Assembly: GCA_944393175.1 (NCBI GenBank)
Contig: CALXZH010000035.1
Span: 1-64,000 of the forward strand
DNA length: 64,000 nt
Source: an uncultured Alphaproteobacteria bacterium
Lineage (GTDB): Bacteria; Pseudomonadota; Alphaproteobacteria; RF32; CAG-239
Direction: 5' to 3'
The number at the start of each line of letters is the position of its first letter. Position 1 is the stretch's first letter. The translations under genes were made by a program, and so were the position numbers. The notes under the pieces were generated by a model. It searched no databases. It was not told the origin of the DNA and saw only the letters and a list, made by a program, of their open reading frames with translations. Positions 26,583-35,712 of this stretch are shown here, piece by piece.

Positions 26583-27344
26583 CTATCGTTCCATAAAATT
26601 CTTCGGATTATTAATTACACTCACAGCGTTTTGAGATGAGTTTGCATTATTTTGTTGTTTTTGACGATATTCCTCACGCAAAGTTTCCAAATGGATTCTT
26701 GCTCTTTCTTCTTTGGTCAAATTTTGCCATATGTCTTCACGCAAATCCCCCAAACGTTTTTTCTCAGGATTTGGGTGATTTTTAGCCAATTTCAGAGCAT
26801 AGTCTCGTTCAGCCCTCCTAAACCTATAGTCTTTCTCATCTAAAGGATCTTCCGCATATTTGAGAGCATTTAATTTTTCTCTCAGTTCAACTTCTCTTTG
26901 ATTTTGCAAATAATACTTCTTCAAATCATCACACATTGGCGTCCGTTCAAACGAATAAGATTGCTGATTAGGATACAGATAAGCATTTTCATCGGTCAAA
27001 ATGATATTCAAACCTTGATATTTAGGATGAGCATCATCAACAATTTTTCCAGTTACAATATAGTATGTCTTCTGCTCATTCCACCAATTTCCCTTAAAAG
27101 AACTTTTAGACATCAATGGAAATTTATCAGTATCAACTCCAAATTTTTGCAAATAATCAACCGCAGGCACAGAAGAATAAATATAAATTTTTTCACCCTC
27201 ATCAAAAGCTTTAAGCATTGCCTCATATAAAGGTTGATTCAGTTTTCCATCAAATACGCCAATAAGCGTCCCTTGAATATCAACCAAATGCCCATCTATC
27301 AGCTTCAAATCAGGTTTTTCTTCTAAAATTTCTTTATAATCCAT
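26583..27344 (-). CDS. HAD-like protein with altered first motif, plus charged helical tail
   Basis: The protein has 253 residues from the ATG at 27344, chosen for its AAGGA site and the sensible N-terminus. An upstream start at 27446 would add 34 hydrophobic, Phe-rich residues. Residues 22-27 read DIQGTL, a HAD motif I in which the second Asp is Gln. IYIYSSV (near 60) and the later KIVDDAHPKYQG...ILTDE region resemble motifs II to IV. The C-terminal half is highly charged (many RE/EE/KK) and probably helical. It may bind rather than hydrolyse phosphate esters. Confidence 0.5.
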   Translation of the reverse strand: MDYKEILEEKPDLKLIDGHLVDIQGTLIGVFDGKLNQPLYEAMLKAFDEGEKIYIYSSVPAVDYLQKFGVDTDKFPLMSKSSFKGNWWNEQKTYYIVTGKIVDDAHPKYQGLNIILTDENAYLYPNQQSYSFERTPMCDDLKKYYLQNQREVELREKLNALKYAEDPLDEKDYRFRRAERDYALKLAKNHPNPEKKRLGDLREDIWQNLTKEERARIHLETLREEYRQKQQNNANSSQNAVSVINNPKNFMER

Positions 27345-27441
27345 AATGAAATATCCTTTGCCGCTTATATTATTTATGAAATTTTGTCCAAAATAACATA
27401 AAAGAGCACTGAAATCAACAAAAAAGACAAAAAAAGAAAAT

Positions 27442-27493
27442 TCCAATACAAAAGCCGCCTACTCTCATAGGCGGCTTTTAGTGGCGGAGAGTA
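27442..27493. repeat. Distal copy of a 52-bp direct repeat (tRNA-Ser 3' end plus terminator)
   Basis: This copy matches 27617-27668 at 51 of 52 positions (C at 27464, T at 27639). On the minus strand it contains the last 8 bases of the tRNA-Ser acceptor arm, G, CCA and the terminator hairpin. Copies are 175 bp apart and bracket the structured element like attachment-site duplicates. Confidence 0.85.
27444..27480 (-). terminator. Duplicate terminator beyond the inserted element
   Basis: AAAAGCCGCCTA pairs with TAGGCGGCTTTT. It is a near-identical copy of the terminator next to the tRNA and may now also end the HAD-like upstream region on the plus side. Confidence 0.75.
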
Positions 27494-27619
27494 TAATGGC
27501 TAAGTAAAAAACTGACCAACGTCAGTTTTTTATCTGCAACATCTCAGAAAACCTTAGCGCGCAAAGGAAGCGACAGCAACTGCTGCAAGCTTAGGTTCCT
27601 GAGTGCTAGTCCTGTCTCC
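27486..27619. other. Structured tRNA-Ser-associated element, copy A
   Basis: This 134-bp element starts GGAGAG and ends TCTCC. In plus-strand order it holds GCTAAG (27499-27504), a perfect 12-bp hairpin (27505-27516 with 27521-27532, loop CAAC), TCTG, ATCTCAG (27541-27547), and a long helix in which CTCAG and AACCTTAGC (27543-27558) pair with GCTTAGGTT and CTGAG (27589-27603, one mismatch). The conserved GCGACAGC (27570-27577) lies inside that helix. There is no open reading frame. It shares block order with the element at 56118-56287 while the stem sequences differ. Confidence 0.6.
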
Positions 27620-27668
27620 AATACAAAAGCCGCCTACTTTCATAGGCGGCTTTTAGTGGCGGAGAGTA
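27617..27668. repeat. tRNA-proximal copy of the 52-bp direct repeat
   Basis: This copy overlaps the 3' end of the intact tRNA-Ser(GCT) gene and its terminator. It is the presumed original, from which the copy at 27442-27493 derives. Confidence 0.85.
27619..27655 (-). terminator. Intrinsic terminator of tRNA-Ser(GCT)
   Basis: AAAAGCCGCCTA and TAGGCGGCTTTT form a 12-bp stem right after the encoded CCA of the tRNA, followed on the minus strand by TGTATT. Confidence 0.85.
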
Positions 27669-27744
27669 CAGGACTCGAACCTGTGCATCGTTATTCACGA
27701 TGACGGATTAGCAATCCGCTGCATTACCACTCTGCCAACTCTCC
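27657..27744 (-). tRNA. tRNA-Ser (anticodon GCT)
   Basis: This is an 88-base gene with acceptor GGAGAGT pairing with ACTCTCC, discriminator G and an encoded CCA (27657-27659). The anticodon arm GGATTGCTAATCC gives anticodon GCT, which reads AGC/AGU. The long variable arm CATCGTGAATAACGATG is typical of tRNA-Ser. The T arm is ACAGGTTCGAGTCCTGT. The 3' end is duplicated 175 bp further along. Confidence 0.95.
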
Positions 27745-27761
27745 ATCGTGGTACGGGGATA

Positions 27762-27790
27762 TTGATATATTATCTTTTTCCCCGCGTCAA
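27762..27790 (-). promoter_or_regulatory. Probable promoter of tRNA-Ser(GCT)
   Basis: The -35 TTGACG (27785-27790) is clear. The -10 is weaker (TATATC or TATCAA at 27762-27769). CGGGGA and TCCCCG on either side could pair. The other tRNA-Ser locus also uses TTGACG. Confidence 0.45.
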
Positions 27791-27829
27791 TATCTAATTT
27801 TAGTTTTTTACAACTTTATCACAGAAAGC

Positions 27830-28606
27830 TTATCCTAAGACCACACTCAGATAAGTCATAAAGATAAAGCCCCCCAAAATTGCGGCAGAACGTTTTTCTT
27901 CATTTTTGTGCATAGCCGTTTCGGGCAAAACTTCATTAATAATCACAAACAGCATAATTCCGCCGGCCATTGCCATTCCCAAAGGAACAAAAGCCTGACT
28001 AAAACCGGTCACCAAAATACCGATACCGGCACCAACGGGTTGCATTAAGCCACTAAACATCGCCAGCAAAGCAGCTTTTCCACGCGAAAAATCGATTGCC
28101 ACCAAAGACATTGCAATCATCAATCCTTCCGGAATATTTTGCAAAGCCATACCAATCACCAAAGCCGTCGGGTCAAAAAGTTGGTGTCCTGCATAAGCCA
28201 CTCCTACCGCCAAACCTTCAGGTAATTTATGAATTGCTATTGCAAAGATAAAAAGCAAAGAACTCTGCATATCAATTGCTTGGTCACCGTGTTTACCGGT
28301 TGTCTCGTGCTCATGCGGAATAACGGCATGCAACACCCAAATCAACCCGACACCAAACAAAATAGCCAAAATAATCAGCAATCCGCTGATATAGCGATTT
28401 GGTTCAACTTCGTTCAAATGAGCCACTGCCGGAGCCAACAGCGTAAAAACCGAGGATGCCAACATAATTCCTGCTGCAATATTGAGCATAAAATCAATAT
28501 TTTGACGACTATATCTTTTTTTGCAAAAAATCAACAAACCGCCAAGTCCGGCAAACAAACTGGTCACAATCGCTGCAAACACACCATCTAAAAGCACATT
28601 AGTCAT
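27830..28606 (-). CDS. ZIP-family metal transporter
   Basis: This 258-residue inner-membrane transporter of divalent metals (zinc, and in some members iron or manganese) has about eight helices. The family motif is clear: HKLPEGLAVGVA in helix four and QNIPEGLMIAMS in helix five, the metal-binding pair. A His-rich loop, HEHETTGKHGD, lies between helices three and four. It looks closer to the GufA/ZupT branch. It lies nine bases downstream of the PfkB kinase gene. Confidence 0.9.
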   Translation of the reverse strand: MTNVLLDGVFAAIVTSLFAGLGGLLIFCKKRYSRQNIDFMLNIAAGIMLASSVFTLLAPAVAHLNEVEPNRYISGLLIILAILFGVGLIWVLHAVIPHEHETTGKHGDQAIDMQSSLLFIFAIAIHKLPEGLAVGVAYAGHQLFDPTALVIGMALQNIPEGLMIAMSLVAIDFSRGKAALLAMFSGLMQPVGAGIGILVTGFSQAFVPLGMAMAGGIMLFVIINEVLPETAMHKNEEKRSAAILGGFIFMTYLSVVLG

Positions 28607-28614
28607 AACTAGTC

Positions 28615-29547
28615 CTATTTTTCTAAATTTAACTTCAAATTTTCAGGTACGCTGGCCTCAACTCTGGCTAAAACGGACAAAGCACACTCTTGCCCGATAC
28701 GAACCGCTTTTTCCAAGTCAAAATGATGTAAATAGCCAAACAAAAAACCACCGGCAAAGGCATCTCCGGCACCTGTGGTATTTACGACTTTTAAGGCAGG
28801 CACAGCCTCAAAATGTTGCCATGTACCGCTTTGATAAACCTCAACACCTTTTGCGCCGCAAGTCTTTACCGCTAAAGGCGGCAAGGCAAGGTCGCCCAGA
28901 GCCTTAAATTCGTTTTCGTTTCCGATTAAGACATCAATCGACTTCATATATTTAGTAAAGAAATCCCGATGTCTTTCCACCACCAAAGGATCTGCCAGCG
29001 TAAATGCAACCTTAATAAAGCTATCTTTAGCCTTATTAATAATTTTTTTGACCGTCAACAGGTTATCATCCAGCCAATAACCTTCCAAAAACAAGCACCT
29101 TGCCTCTTCTACCAAGTCCCAATTAATGCCGTTGTACGGAATAATTTTTGTGGCACGCCTTTTGGCACAAATTGATTTTTCGCCATCTTCATGCACCAAA
29201 ACCACCGAACACCCGGTTGCCTCATCCTTATCAATCATTAAACCGGAGGTAATATGATAAGCCTTCAAGCTATCGGCAAACAGCTTACCATACTTATCCA
29301 TACCGATTTTGCCAACAAAACAAGCCTGCCCGCCCAATGCCGCAAAAGCCTTAAGCGAATTTGCGACCGAACCGCCGGCACTAACATCATAGGCCTTTAA
29401 AAAATATAAAATTTCTTCAAATTCATCTTCACGCGTATGGAAATATCCGCCCTTATTAACCTGAGGCATATTCATAAAGGCCTGATTTTCCGAAGCCTTT
29501 GTGGTCAGGTCAACGATTGCATTTCCCATTCCGACAATATCAAACAT
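28615..29547 (-). CDS. PfkB-family carbohydrate/nucleoside kinase (adenosine kinase-like)
   Basis: In this 310-residue ribokinase-fold kinase, the N-terminal substrate region has GGSVANSLKAFAALGG (about 58-73). The C-terminal signature NTTGAGDAFAGGFLFG (about 255-270) carries the catalytic Asp. The opening MFDIVGMGNAIVDL matches proteobacterial adenosine-kinase-like proteins. The exact sugar or nucleoside substrate is not fixed by the sequence. Confidence 0.85.
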   Translation of the reverse strand: MFDIVGMGNAIVDLTTKASENQAFMNMPQVNKGGYFHTREDEFEEILYFLKAYDVSAGGSVANSLKAFAALGGQACFVGKIGMDKYGKLFADSLKAYHITSGLMIDKDEATGCSVVLVHEDGEKSICAKRRATKIIPYNGINWDLVEEARCLFLEGYWLDDNLLTVKKIINKAKDSFIKVAFTLADPLVVERHRDFFTKYMKSIDVLIGNENEFKALGDLALPPLAVKTCGAKGVEVYQSGTWQHFEAVPALKVVNTTGAGDAFAGGFLFGYLHHFDLEKAVRIGQECALSVLARVEASVPENLKLNLEK

Positions 29548-29593
29548 AAATTCTCCGAAATATTTACCTATTTCAACAAGTTACACTAGTTAA

Positions 29594-31048
29594 TTAAAGT
29601 TTCTTTTTAAGCAATTCATTAACCATTGCCGGATTAGCTTTTCCTTGGCTTTGTTTCATTACTTGCCCGACAAACCACCCCATCAAAGCTTGTTTGCCAC
29701 CGCGATAAGCCGCAACATTATCCGGATTATCAGCTAATACTTTATCAATAATAGCTTCAATCGCCCCGGTATCGGTAACTTGCTTCAAGCCTTTTTCTTC
29801 AACAATTTTTTCAGGATTTTCGCCGGTTTCAGCCATAATCTCAAAAACATCTTTGGCAATTTTACCCGAAATCACATTTTTGGTAATAAGCCCAACCAAA
29901 GCACCTAAATTTTGCGCCGAAATCGGACTTTCACCAATACTCAAGCCTTTTTTGTTCAGCATGGCAAAGAAATCGCCCATCAACCAGTTAGCCACTTTTT
30001 TGGCATCTTGTCCTTTGGCAGCTTGTTCAAAAAAGTCTGCAACTTCTTTATTTTCGCAAATCACCATAGCGTCGTACTTGGTCAAACCAAGTTCCTTCAC
30101 AAAACGCGCTTTTTTGGCATCGGGCAATTCCACCAAATCTTTTTTGGTTTGTTCAATATATTCATCGCTCAACATCAGAGGCAACAAATCCGGCTCCGGA
30201 AAATAGCGATAATCATGCGCATATTCTTTTTTGCGCAATAATTCGGTCTTGCCCGTTGCTGGGTCAAACTTGCGGGTTTCCTGCTCGATTGTCCCGCCGC
30301 TTTCATAAACCTCGATATGGCGTTTAGCTTCGTTTTCAATAGCTTGCATAACAAACTTAACGGAGTTCACGTTTTTCATCTCACAACGACATCTCAATTC
30401 ATCCGTTCCATAAGGACGAACAGAGACGTTCACATCGCAACGCATAGAACCTTCATCCATATTACCGTCACAAGTTCCCAAATAGCGCACGATTGAGCGC
30501 AATTTTTTCAAGAAAGCACCGGCCTCTTCCGGAGAACGAAAGTCAGGCTTGGTCACAATTTCCATTAATCCGACCCCTGCTCTGTTCAAGTCAATAAAGG
30601 TCTTTTTAGGGTCCAAGTCATGGATTGACTTACCAGCATCTTGTTCAATATGCATTCTTTCAATACCAATATCTTTGGTCGTTCCGTCTTCCAAGTCGAT
30701 TGTCACATGTCCCTCACCCACAATCGGATATTGGAATTGAGTAATCTGATAGCCCTGCGGCAAATCGGCATAGAAATAGTTTTTGCGGGCAAATGACGAA
30801 TATTTATTGATTTTTGCATTTAAGCCCAAACCGGTTTTTACCGCCTGATGAACGCACTCCATATTCAGCGTCGGCAGCATTCCGGGCATTCCGGCATCAA
30901 TAAAAGAGACATTTTCGTTTGGGTCGGCCCCGTATTCGGTCGAAGCCCCGCTATACATTTTTGATTTAGAAATAATCTGGCAGTGAATTTCCAACCCGCA
31001 GATAAGTTCCCATTTTCCTTTAGCTGTTTCAATCACATATTCACTCAT
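29594..31048 (-). CDS. gatB: Aspartyl/glutamyl-tRNA amidotransferase subunit B
   Basis: GatB is the 484-residue subunit that binds misacylated Glu-tRNA(Gln) or Asp-tRNA(Asn) and activates it for amidation. The family hallmarks [12 protein letters not shown] (about 13-24), [15 protein letters not shown] (about 90-104) and the Yqey-like tail are present. The C-terminal 150 residues form the helical tRNA-binding domain. It follows gatA after two bases in the order gatC-gatA-gatB. Confidence 0.97.
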   Translation of the reverse strand: MSEYVIETAKGKWELICGLEIHCQIISKSKMYSGASTEYGADPNENVSFIDAGMPGMLPTLNMECVHQAVKTGLGLNAKINKYSSFARKNYFYADLPQGYQITQFQYPIVGEGHVTIDLEDGTTKDIGIERMHIEQDAGKSIHDLDPKKTFIDLNRAGVGLMEIVTKPDFRSPEEAGAFLKKLRSIVRYLGTCDGNMDEGSMRCDVNVSVRPYGTDELRCRCEMKNVNSVKFVMQAIENEAKRHIEVYESGGTIEQETRKFDPATGKTELLRKKEYAHDYRYFPEPDLLPLMLSDEYIEQTKKDLVELPDAKKARFVKELGLTKYDAMVICENKEVADFFEQAAKGQDAKKVANWLMGDFFAMLNKKGLSIGESPISAQNLGALVGLITKNVISGKIAKDVFEIMAETGENPEKIVEEKGLKQVTDTGAIEAIIDKVLADNPDNVAAYRGGKQALMGWFVGQVMKQSQGKANPAMVNELLKKKL

Positions 31049-31050
31049 CT

Positions 31051-32505
31051 TTATTTCCTCACAAAAGCAGCATCTTTTTCCAACGCACTGGCAACCTTAA
31101 AGATTGTTGCCTCATCAAATGCCTTACCGATAATTTGCAAGCCCAAAGGCAAACCGCTTTGCGACAAACCGATTGGCAAGCTTAGCCCCGGCAATCCGGC
31201 CAAGTTCACCGAAACGGTAAACACATCGTTCAAATACATATTAATCGGGTTTTCAAGCATTGTCTTATCCCCAACCGGAAAGGCTGCTGTCGGGGCCGTC
31301 GGTGTTAAAATTGCATCGCATTTTTCAAACGCCTTCACAAAATCCTGACGAATAAGCTGACGAACCTTCTGCGCCTTAAGATAATAAGCATCGTAATAAC
31401 CGGCAGACAAAACATATGTACCAATCATAATACGGCGTTTAACTTCCGTACCAAATCCTTCCGTACGTGTATTAATATACAAATCATCCAAATGTTGTCC
31501 CGGAACTCGCAATCCGTACCGAATACCGTCATATCTGGCCAAGTTAGAAGAAGCCTCCGCCGGCGCAATAATATAATAAGCCGCCAACGCATATTTGGCA
31601 TGCGGCAAAGAAATATTGACAATTTCAGCGCCTCTTGCTTTGAGCATCTCCGCACCTTTATCCCAATAAGCGGCAATTTCTTCATTTAAGCCGTCCGGAC
31701 GATACTCTGCCGGAATACCGATTTTAAGCCCCTTAATATCTTGGTTCAAAAAGGCCTCAAAATCAGGAACAGAAACATTAGCCGAGGTAGCATCTTTGGC
31801 ATCATATCCCGACATTGCTTTCAACAAAATAGCGGCATCGCGCACATCTTTGGCAATCGGACCGGCTTGGTCCAAAGAAGAAGCAAACGCAATGATACCG
31901 TAACGCGAACAACGTCCGTAAGTTGGTTTAATTCCGGTAACGCCGCAAAAAGCAGACGGTTGGCGAATAGACCCCCCCGTATCGGTACCGGTTGCTGCCG
32001 CACACATATTTGCCGCCACAGCCGCTGCCGAACCGCCCGAAGACCCGCCGGCCACTAAATCTTTCTCTTTACTCCAAGGATTAACCACCGGACCATAGTA
32101 ACTGGTTTCGTTACTTCCGCCCATAGCAAATTCATCCATATTGAGCTTGCCCAAAACACACGCACCGGCTTCAAGCAACTTAGAAGTAACGGTTGATTCA
32201 TATTGCGGCACAAAGCCATCTAAGATATGCGAGCAAGCAGTGGTGCGAATTCCTTTCGTGCAAAACAAATCTTTAATTCCCAAAGGGATACCTTCCAAAG
32301 CACCTTGCGTCCCGTTTTGGTATTTGGTATCAGAAATTTTAGCTTGTTCCAGAGCCACTTCCGGTGTTTCCAACACATAAGCATTATAGCGACGGTTATC
32401 TTCCATCGATTTGATGTAAGCTTTTGCAACTTCCGTTGCCGAAAACTGTTTTGACTTTAGCCCGTCACGGGTTTCTGCAATCGTTAATTTTGTAATATTT
32501 GTCAT
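31051..32505 (-). CDS. gatA: Aspartyl/glutamyl-tRNA amidotransferase subunit A
   Basis: The amidase subunit releases ammonia from glutamine for transamidation. It has 484 residues from the ATG at 32505, which starts the family-like [14 protein letters not shown]. Upstream TTG/GTG starts are less likely. The amidase signature [16 protein letters not shown] with the Ser-cisSer-Lys triad is present: Lys in GIKDLF (near 78), Ser in the GGSSGGS loop (near 155) and Ser in [10 protein letters not shown] (near 178). Confidence 0.97.
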   Translation of the reverse strand: MTNITKLTIAETRDGLKSKQFSATEVAKAYIKSMEDNRRYNAYVLETPEVALEQAKISDTKYQNGTQGALEGIPLGIKDLFCTKGIRTTACSHILDGFVPQYESTVTSKLLEAGACVLGKLNMDEFAMGGSNETSYYGPVVNPWSKEKDLVAGGSSGGSAAAVAANMCAAATGTDTGGSIRQPSAFCGVTGIKPTYGRCSRYGIIAFASSLDQAGPIAKDVRDAAILLKAMSGYDAKDATSANVSVPDFEAFLNQDIKGLKIGIPAEYRPDGLNEEIAAYWDKGAEMLKARGAEIVNISLPHAKYALAAYYIIAPAEASSNLARYDGIRYGLRVPGQHLDDLYINTRTEGFGTEVKRRIMIGTYVLSAGYYDAYYLKAQKVRQLIRQDFVKAFEKCDAILTPTAPTAAFPVGDKTMLENPINMYLNDVFTVSVNLAGLPGLSLPIGLSQSGLPLGLQIIGKAFDEATIFKVASALEKDAAFVRK

Positions 32506-32532
32506 TGTATTTACTTTCTTCACGCTCAAAAT

Positions 32533-32820
32533 TTATTCAACAACTTTCGGCACGACGAAATAGCCGTACTCTGCCTGCGGTGCATTAGCCAATACGGCCT
32601 GAGCTTGGTTTCCTTCGGTTACTTTATCCTCTCGGCATGTAATATAACTTTCATTAACCGACACCAACGGCTCCACATTATCGGTATTAACCTCATTGAG
32701 TTGTTCCACCCAATTCAGAATTTTATTAAATTCGCTTTCAGTTGCCTGAATTTTATCATCTTCAATTTTCAAGCGTGACAAGAACGCCACTCTTTTTACC
32801 GTTTCCTGATCTATGGCCAT
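32533..32820 (-). CDS. gatC: Aspartyl/glutamyl-tRNA amidotransferase subunit C
   Basis: This 95-residue small subunit tethers GatA to GatB. Typical features are the opening DQETVKRVAFLSRLKI, the WVEQLNEVNTDNVEP centre and the C-terminal YGYFVVPKVVE. It is the first of the gatCAB genes, with sppA ending ten bases upstream of it. Confidence 0.95.
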   Translation of the reverse strand: MAIDQETVKRVAFLSRLKIEDDKIQATESEFNKILNWVEQLNEVNTDNVEPLVSVNESYITCREDKVTEGNQAQAVLANAPQAEYGYFVVPKVVE

Positions 32821-32830
32821 TGTTTTCTTC

Positions 32831-34642
32831 CTACATGTTTAATTTAAATGGTGGTAACACCGTATCATATTTTAGTCTTTGTAACACATTAACCGACTGA
32901 ATATCAAGCCCCAATTGATTGATTATTTTATTTACCGCAATTTTAGGTTCCATCCCCATCAGTTCGGCTAATTTTTCCTGCAAAGTCTTTGGTTTTGGAT
33001 AATACAGAATGCTAAAGCGGCTTTTAGGCGCAATATTGGCTAATTTTTTAGCCCAAGCCACGGCTTTATCAATGCCGCCGATTTCATCTACCAAACCATT
33101 TGCTTGAGCCTGAGCCCCTGTCCAAACGCGTCCTCTGGCCAACTTATCCAACTCTTTCAAAGAAATGCCGCGTGCATCAGAGACTTTTTGCGTAAAATCT
33201 TTATAAACTCTATCCAAAGAAGAGTTAAAAACTTTCTTTTCAGCCTGCGTAAACGGCTGATTAACCGATAACACGCCGGCATTTTCGCCAAACTTAACAC
33301 TTCCCCAGTTAACATTGAGTTTTTTCCATAAGTCTTTGAGCACGAATTTTCCGCCCAATACCCCGATAGAACCGGTCAAGGTCGAAGGTTCGGCAATAAT
33401 TTTATCTCCGGCCAAAGCCACAAAATATCCGCCGCTTGCCGCATAATCGCTCATTGATACCACAATCGGCAAATTTTTCTCTTTCTTCAAATTTTGGAGC
33501 GCATTCCACATTTCGTTAGCCGCCGTATAGCTGCCGCCCGGACTGTTCACCCGTACCACAACCGCTTTCACATATTTGTTATTGGCAATATCGTCAAGCT
33601 GTTTCATAAAGGTATCGGTTCCAACCACATTTTCTCCCTGCACGGGATTGCTGTAACTGTTTCCTTCGGCAATTGTGCCGTCCATAACCACCAAAGCAAC
33701 CGTCGGTACTTTTTCTTCAGCACTTTCAATACTGTAAACATAATCCGACATATTCAAGAGCGTTCCTTTTGTCTTATCCAAAACATATTTAAATAAATCC
33801 GGCTGATAAGCAAGTCTGTCGACCAACCCCGAAACACTTCCCTTTTCTGCCGAAATGGGAGCCTGATTAATTAATTTTAACAAAGATTTTTCAGCCAAAT
33901 TGCGGCTGGAAACAATATCACTGACCATCTGCGAAAACAAATTCTGCCCCAATTTCGTCATTTCCTCACGATAAGGTTTGGAAAAAGAACTGCTCACCAG
34001 CGATGCTGCCGCATTTTTATATTCATGTCTGGCATAAAATTCAGCGGTAACTCCTATTTTGCCAAGCAATTGTTTCAGAAAAGGCACTTCTATATTGAGC
34101 CCGGTAATACCAATTTCACTGTTTGGTTGCATCCAAATTTCATCAAAAGCCGAAGCCAAATAATATTCATTTGTTCCGCCGCCGAAATTTCCCATACCCG
34201 AAGAATAAACGTAAGTCTTCTTACCGGTTGAGCGAAAAGCCGCCAAAGCACTTCTCAAGTCTTGAATTTGCGCCAAACCCAAAGGAGTTTCGTTAATTTT
34301 TGCCACAATGGCGCTGACACGATTATCCATAGCCGCAATATTAATAGCCTTAATAAGGTCATAAAAAGATGTCTGCGGGACTTCGCTGAGTTCTGCCCAC
34401 AAATCATCCACTCTCATTTCAGGATAGTTTTGATTAAGATCCAGCGTCAATACAGCCTTTTCCGGAACGCTGGGAGCAAAATTTCCCGTTCCGCTTAACA
34501 AATTCAGCAAAACAATCAATAACAACAAGAACACGCCGCCTAACAATGCAAAGGCATAGACCGTTGTTTTTACAACAACATCACAAGAAGCATACTTTTT
34601 TGTAATTGCTTTTATTTCGGGAAAAGGACTCTTAAAATTCAT
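32831..34642 (-). CDS. sppA: Signal peptide peptidase SppA, long form
   Basis: This 603-residue membrane-bound serine protease cuts leftover signal peptides. One transmembrane helix lies at about 27-50. Two tandem Clp-like domains follow. The Ser/Lys dyad is visible as Lys209 (HEYKNAA) in the first half and Ser403 (AASGGYF) in the second, matching the long E. coli-type enzyme. It precedes gatC in the same direction and has its own promoter-like sequence. Confidence 0.95.
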   Translation of the reverse strand: MNFKSPFPEIKAITKKYASCDVVVKTTVYAFALLGGVFLLLLIVLLNLLSGTGNFAPSVPEKAVLTLDLNQNYPEMRVDDLWAELSEVPQTSFYDLIKAINIAAMDNRVSAIVAKINETPLGLAQIQDLRSALAAFRSTGKKTYVYSSGMGNFGGGTNEYYLASAFDEIWMQPNSEIGITGLNIEVPFLKQLLGKIGVTAEFYARHEYKNAAASLVSSSFSKPYREEMTKLGQNLFSQMVSDIVSSRNLAEKSLLKLINQAPISAEKGSVSGLVDRLAYQPDLFKYVLDKTKGTLLNMSDYVYSIESAEEKVPTVALVVMDGTIAEGNSYSNPVQGENVVGTDTFMKQLDDIANNKYVKAVVVRVNSPGGSYTAANEMWNALQNLKKEKNLPIVVSMSDYAASGGYFVALAGDKIIAEPSTLTGSIGVLGGKFVLKDLWKKLNVNWGSVKFGENAGVLSVNQPFTQAEKKVFNSSLDRVYKDFTQKVSDARGISLKELDKLARGRVWTGAQAQANGLVDEIGGIDKAVAWAKKLANIAPKSRFSILYYPKPKTLQEKLAELMGMEPKIAVNKIINQLGLDIQSVNVLQRLKYDTVLPPFKLNM

Positions 34643-34670
34643 CTTAACCTCACTATAAAACTCTCTAAAG

Positions 34671-34698
34671 AATATAAGCCTTCATGAGTTTATCTCAA
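34671..34698 (-). promoter_or_regulatory. Probable sppA promoter
   Basis: On the minus strand TTGAGA (34693-34698) and TATATT (34671-34676) are 16 bases apart, after the fabI terminator and about 30 bases before the sppA start. Confidence 0.5.
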
Positions 34699-34724
34699 GA
34701 CAATCTTCTATTTTCCACAAGCAC

Positions 34725-34753
34725 AAAAAAGGGCCGAACTTTAAGTCCGGCCC
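34725..34753 (-). terminator. Intrinsic terminator of fabI
   Basis: GGGCCG and CGGCCC form the base of a hairpin whose arms continue through ACTT/AAGT. On the minus strand it is followed by TTTTTTG. Confidence 0.85.
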
Positions 34754-34772
34754 AAGTACATAAACGTAATTT

Positions 34773-35603
34773 TTAGAATTCGGATAATACTTGACCGGAT
34801 TCATGCGCATTATGCAAAGATACCATACCAACGATGTGGTAGCCGGCATCAACGTGTAAAACCTCACCCGTAATAGCTTCACCCAAAGGAGAAAGCAAAG
34901 CCAAAGCGGCACGACCGACTTCTTCTTGGGTAACATTACGTTGCAAAGGAGCATTGAGTTCGTTCCAACGTAAAATTTTGCGGAAATCACCGATTCCTGA
35001 AGCAGCCAAAGTTTTAATCGGGCCGGCAGAAACAGCATTAACGCGAACACCTTGTTGTCCCATATCAACCGCGGCATAACGAACTGCAGCTTCCAAAGCA
35101 GCTTTTGCAATACCCATAACATTGTAGTTTGGCAAAGTTCTTTCACCACCCAAATAAGTCAAAGTAACGATAGAACCGTTTTCGCTCATATACGGAGCGG
35201 CGCAACGACAAGTTTCAAGCAAAGAATAGCAAGAAATATGCATTGTGTTTAAGAAATTCGGCAAAGTTGTATCAATGGTACGACCTTTGAGTTCATTTTT
35301 ATCAGAAAAGGCAATAGCGTGAACAACAAAGTCTATTTTGCCCCATTTTTCGCCTAATTCTCTAAAGCAAGCCTCTACACTGGCAGAGTCGGTAACATCA
35401 CATTGAATCAGAGTCGGAGCAAAGCTCAAAGACTCTGATAAAGGTTTAACTCTTTTTTCCAAAGCTTCGTTTTGATAAGAAAAAGCGATTTGAGCCCCTT
35501 GAGCATCCAAAGCCTGAGCAATACCCCAAGCAATAGATTTATCATTAGCCAGGCCCATAATCAGACCTTTTTTACCTGCCATAAGTGGTGCAGCTGTTGT
35601 CAT
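34773..35603 (-). CDS. fabI: Enoyl-[acyl-carrier-protein] reductase FabI
   Basis: FabI performs the last reduction of each fatty-acid elongation round, using NADH. In this 276-residue protein the Rossmann opening GLIMGLANDKSIAWGIA (about 13-29), Tyr150 and the catalytic Tyr160-x6-Lys167 (YNVMGIAK) match the family. The C-terminal EVLHVDAGYHIVGM is also typical. The start at 35603 gives MTTAAPLMAGKKGLIMG, close to the usual length. It is the only fatty-acid synthesis gene here. Confidence 0.97.
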   Translation of the reverse strand: MTTAAPLMAGKKGLIMGLANDKSIAWGIAQALDAQGAQIAFSYQNEALEKRVKPLSESLSFAPTLIQCDVTDSASVEACFRELGEKWGKIDFVVHAIAFSDKNELKGRTIDTTLPNFLNTMHISCYSLLETCRCAAPYMSENGSIVTLTYLGGERTLPNYNVMGIAKAALEAAVRYAAVDMGQQGVRVNAVSAGPIKTLAASGIGDFRKILRWNELNAPLQRNVTQEEVGRAALALLSPLGEAITGEVLHVDAGYHIVGMVSLHNAHESGQVLSEF

Positions 35604-35712
35604 AATATTTTCCTTTGCTTTATTAAAAAATTTAATGTAAAAACTAAATTAATATACAAGGTATTTAATAAATTATGCCCTTTTTGTAAACAATTTTTTT
35701 TGCGAGGCCGGT

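Noticed and set aside
27541..27603. TPP riboswitch, because CTGAGA occurs on the minus strand of elements A and B
   Set aside because: The other conserved TPP parts are absent and the motif is explained by the shared CTCAG/CTGAG helix.
34682..35149. 155-residue open frame on the minus strand inside and after fabI
   Set aside because: It is a shadow of fabI in another frame and crosses the fabI terminator.
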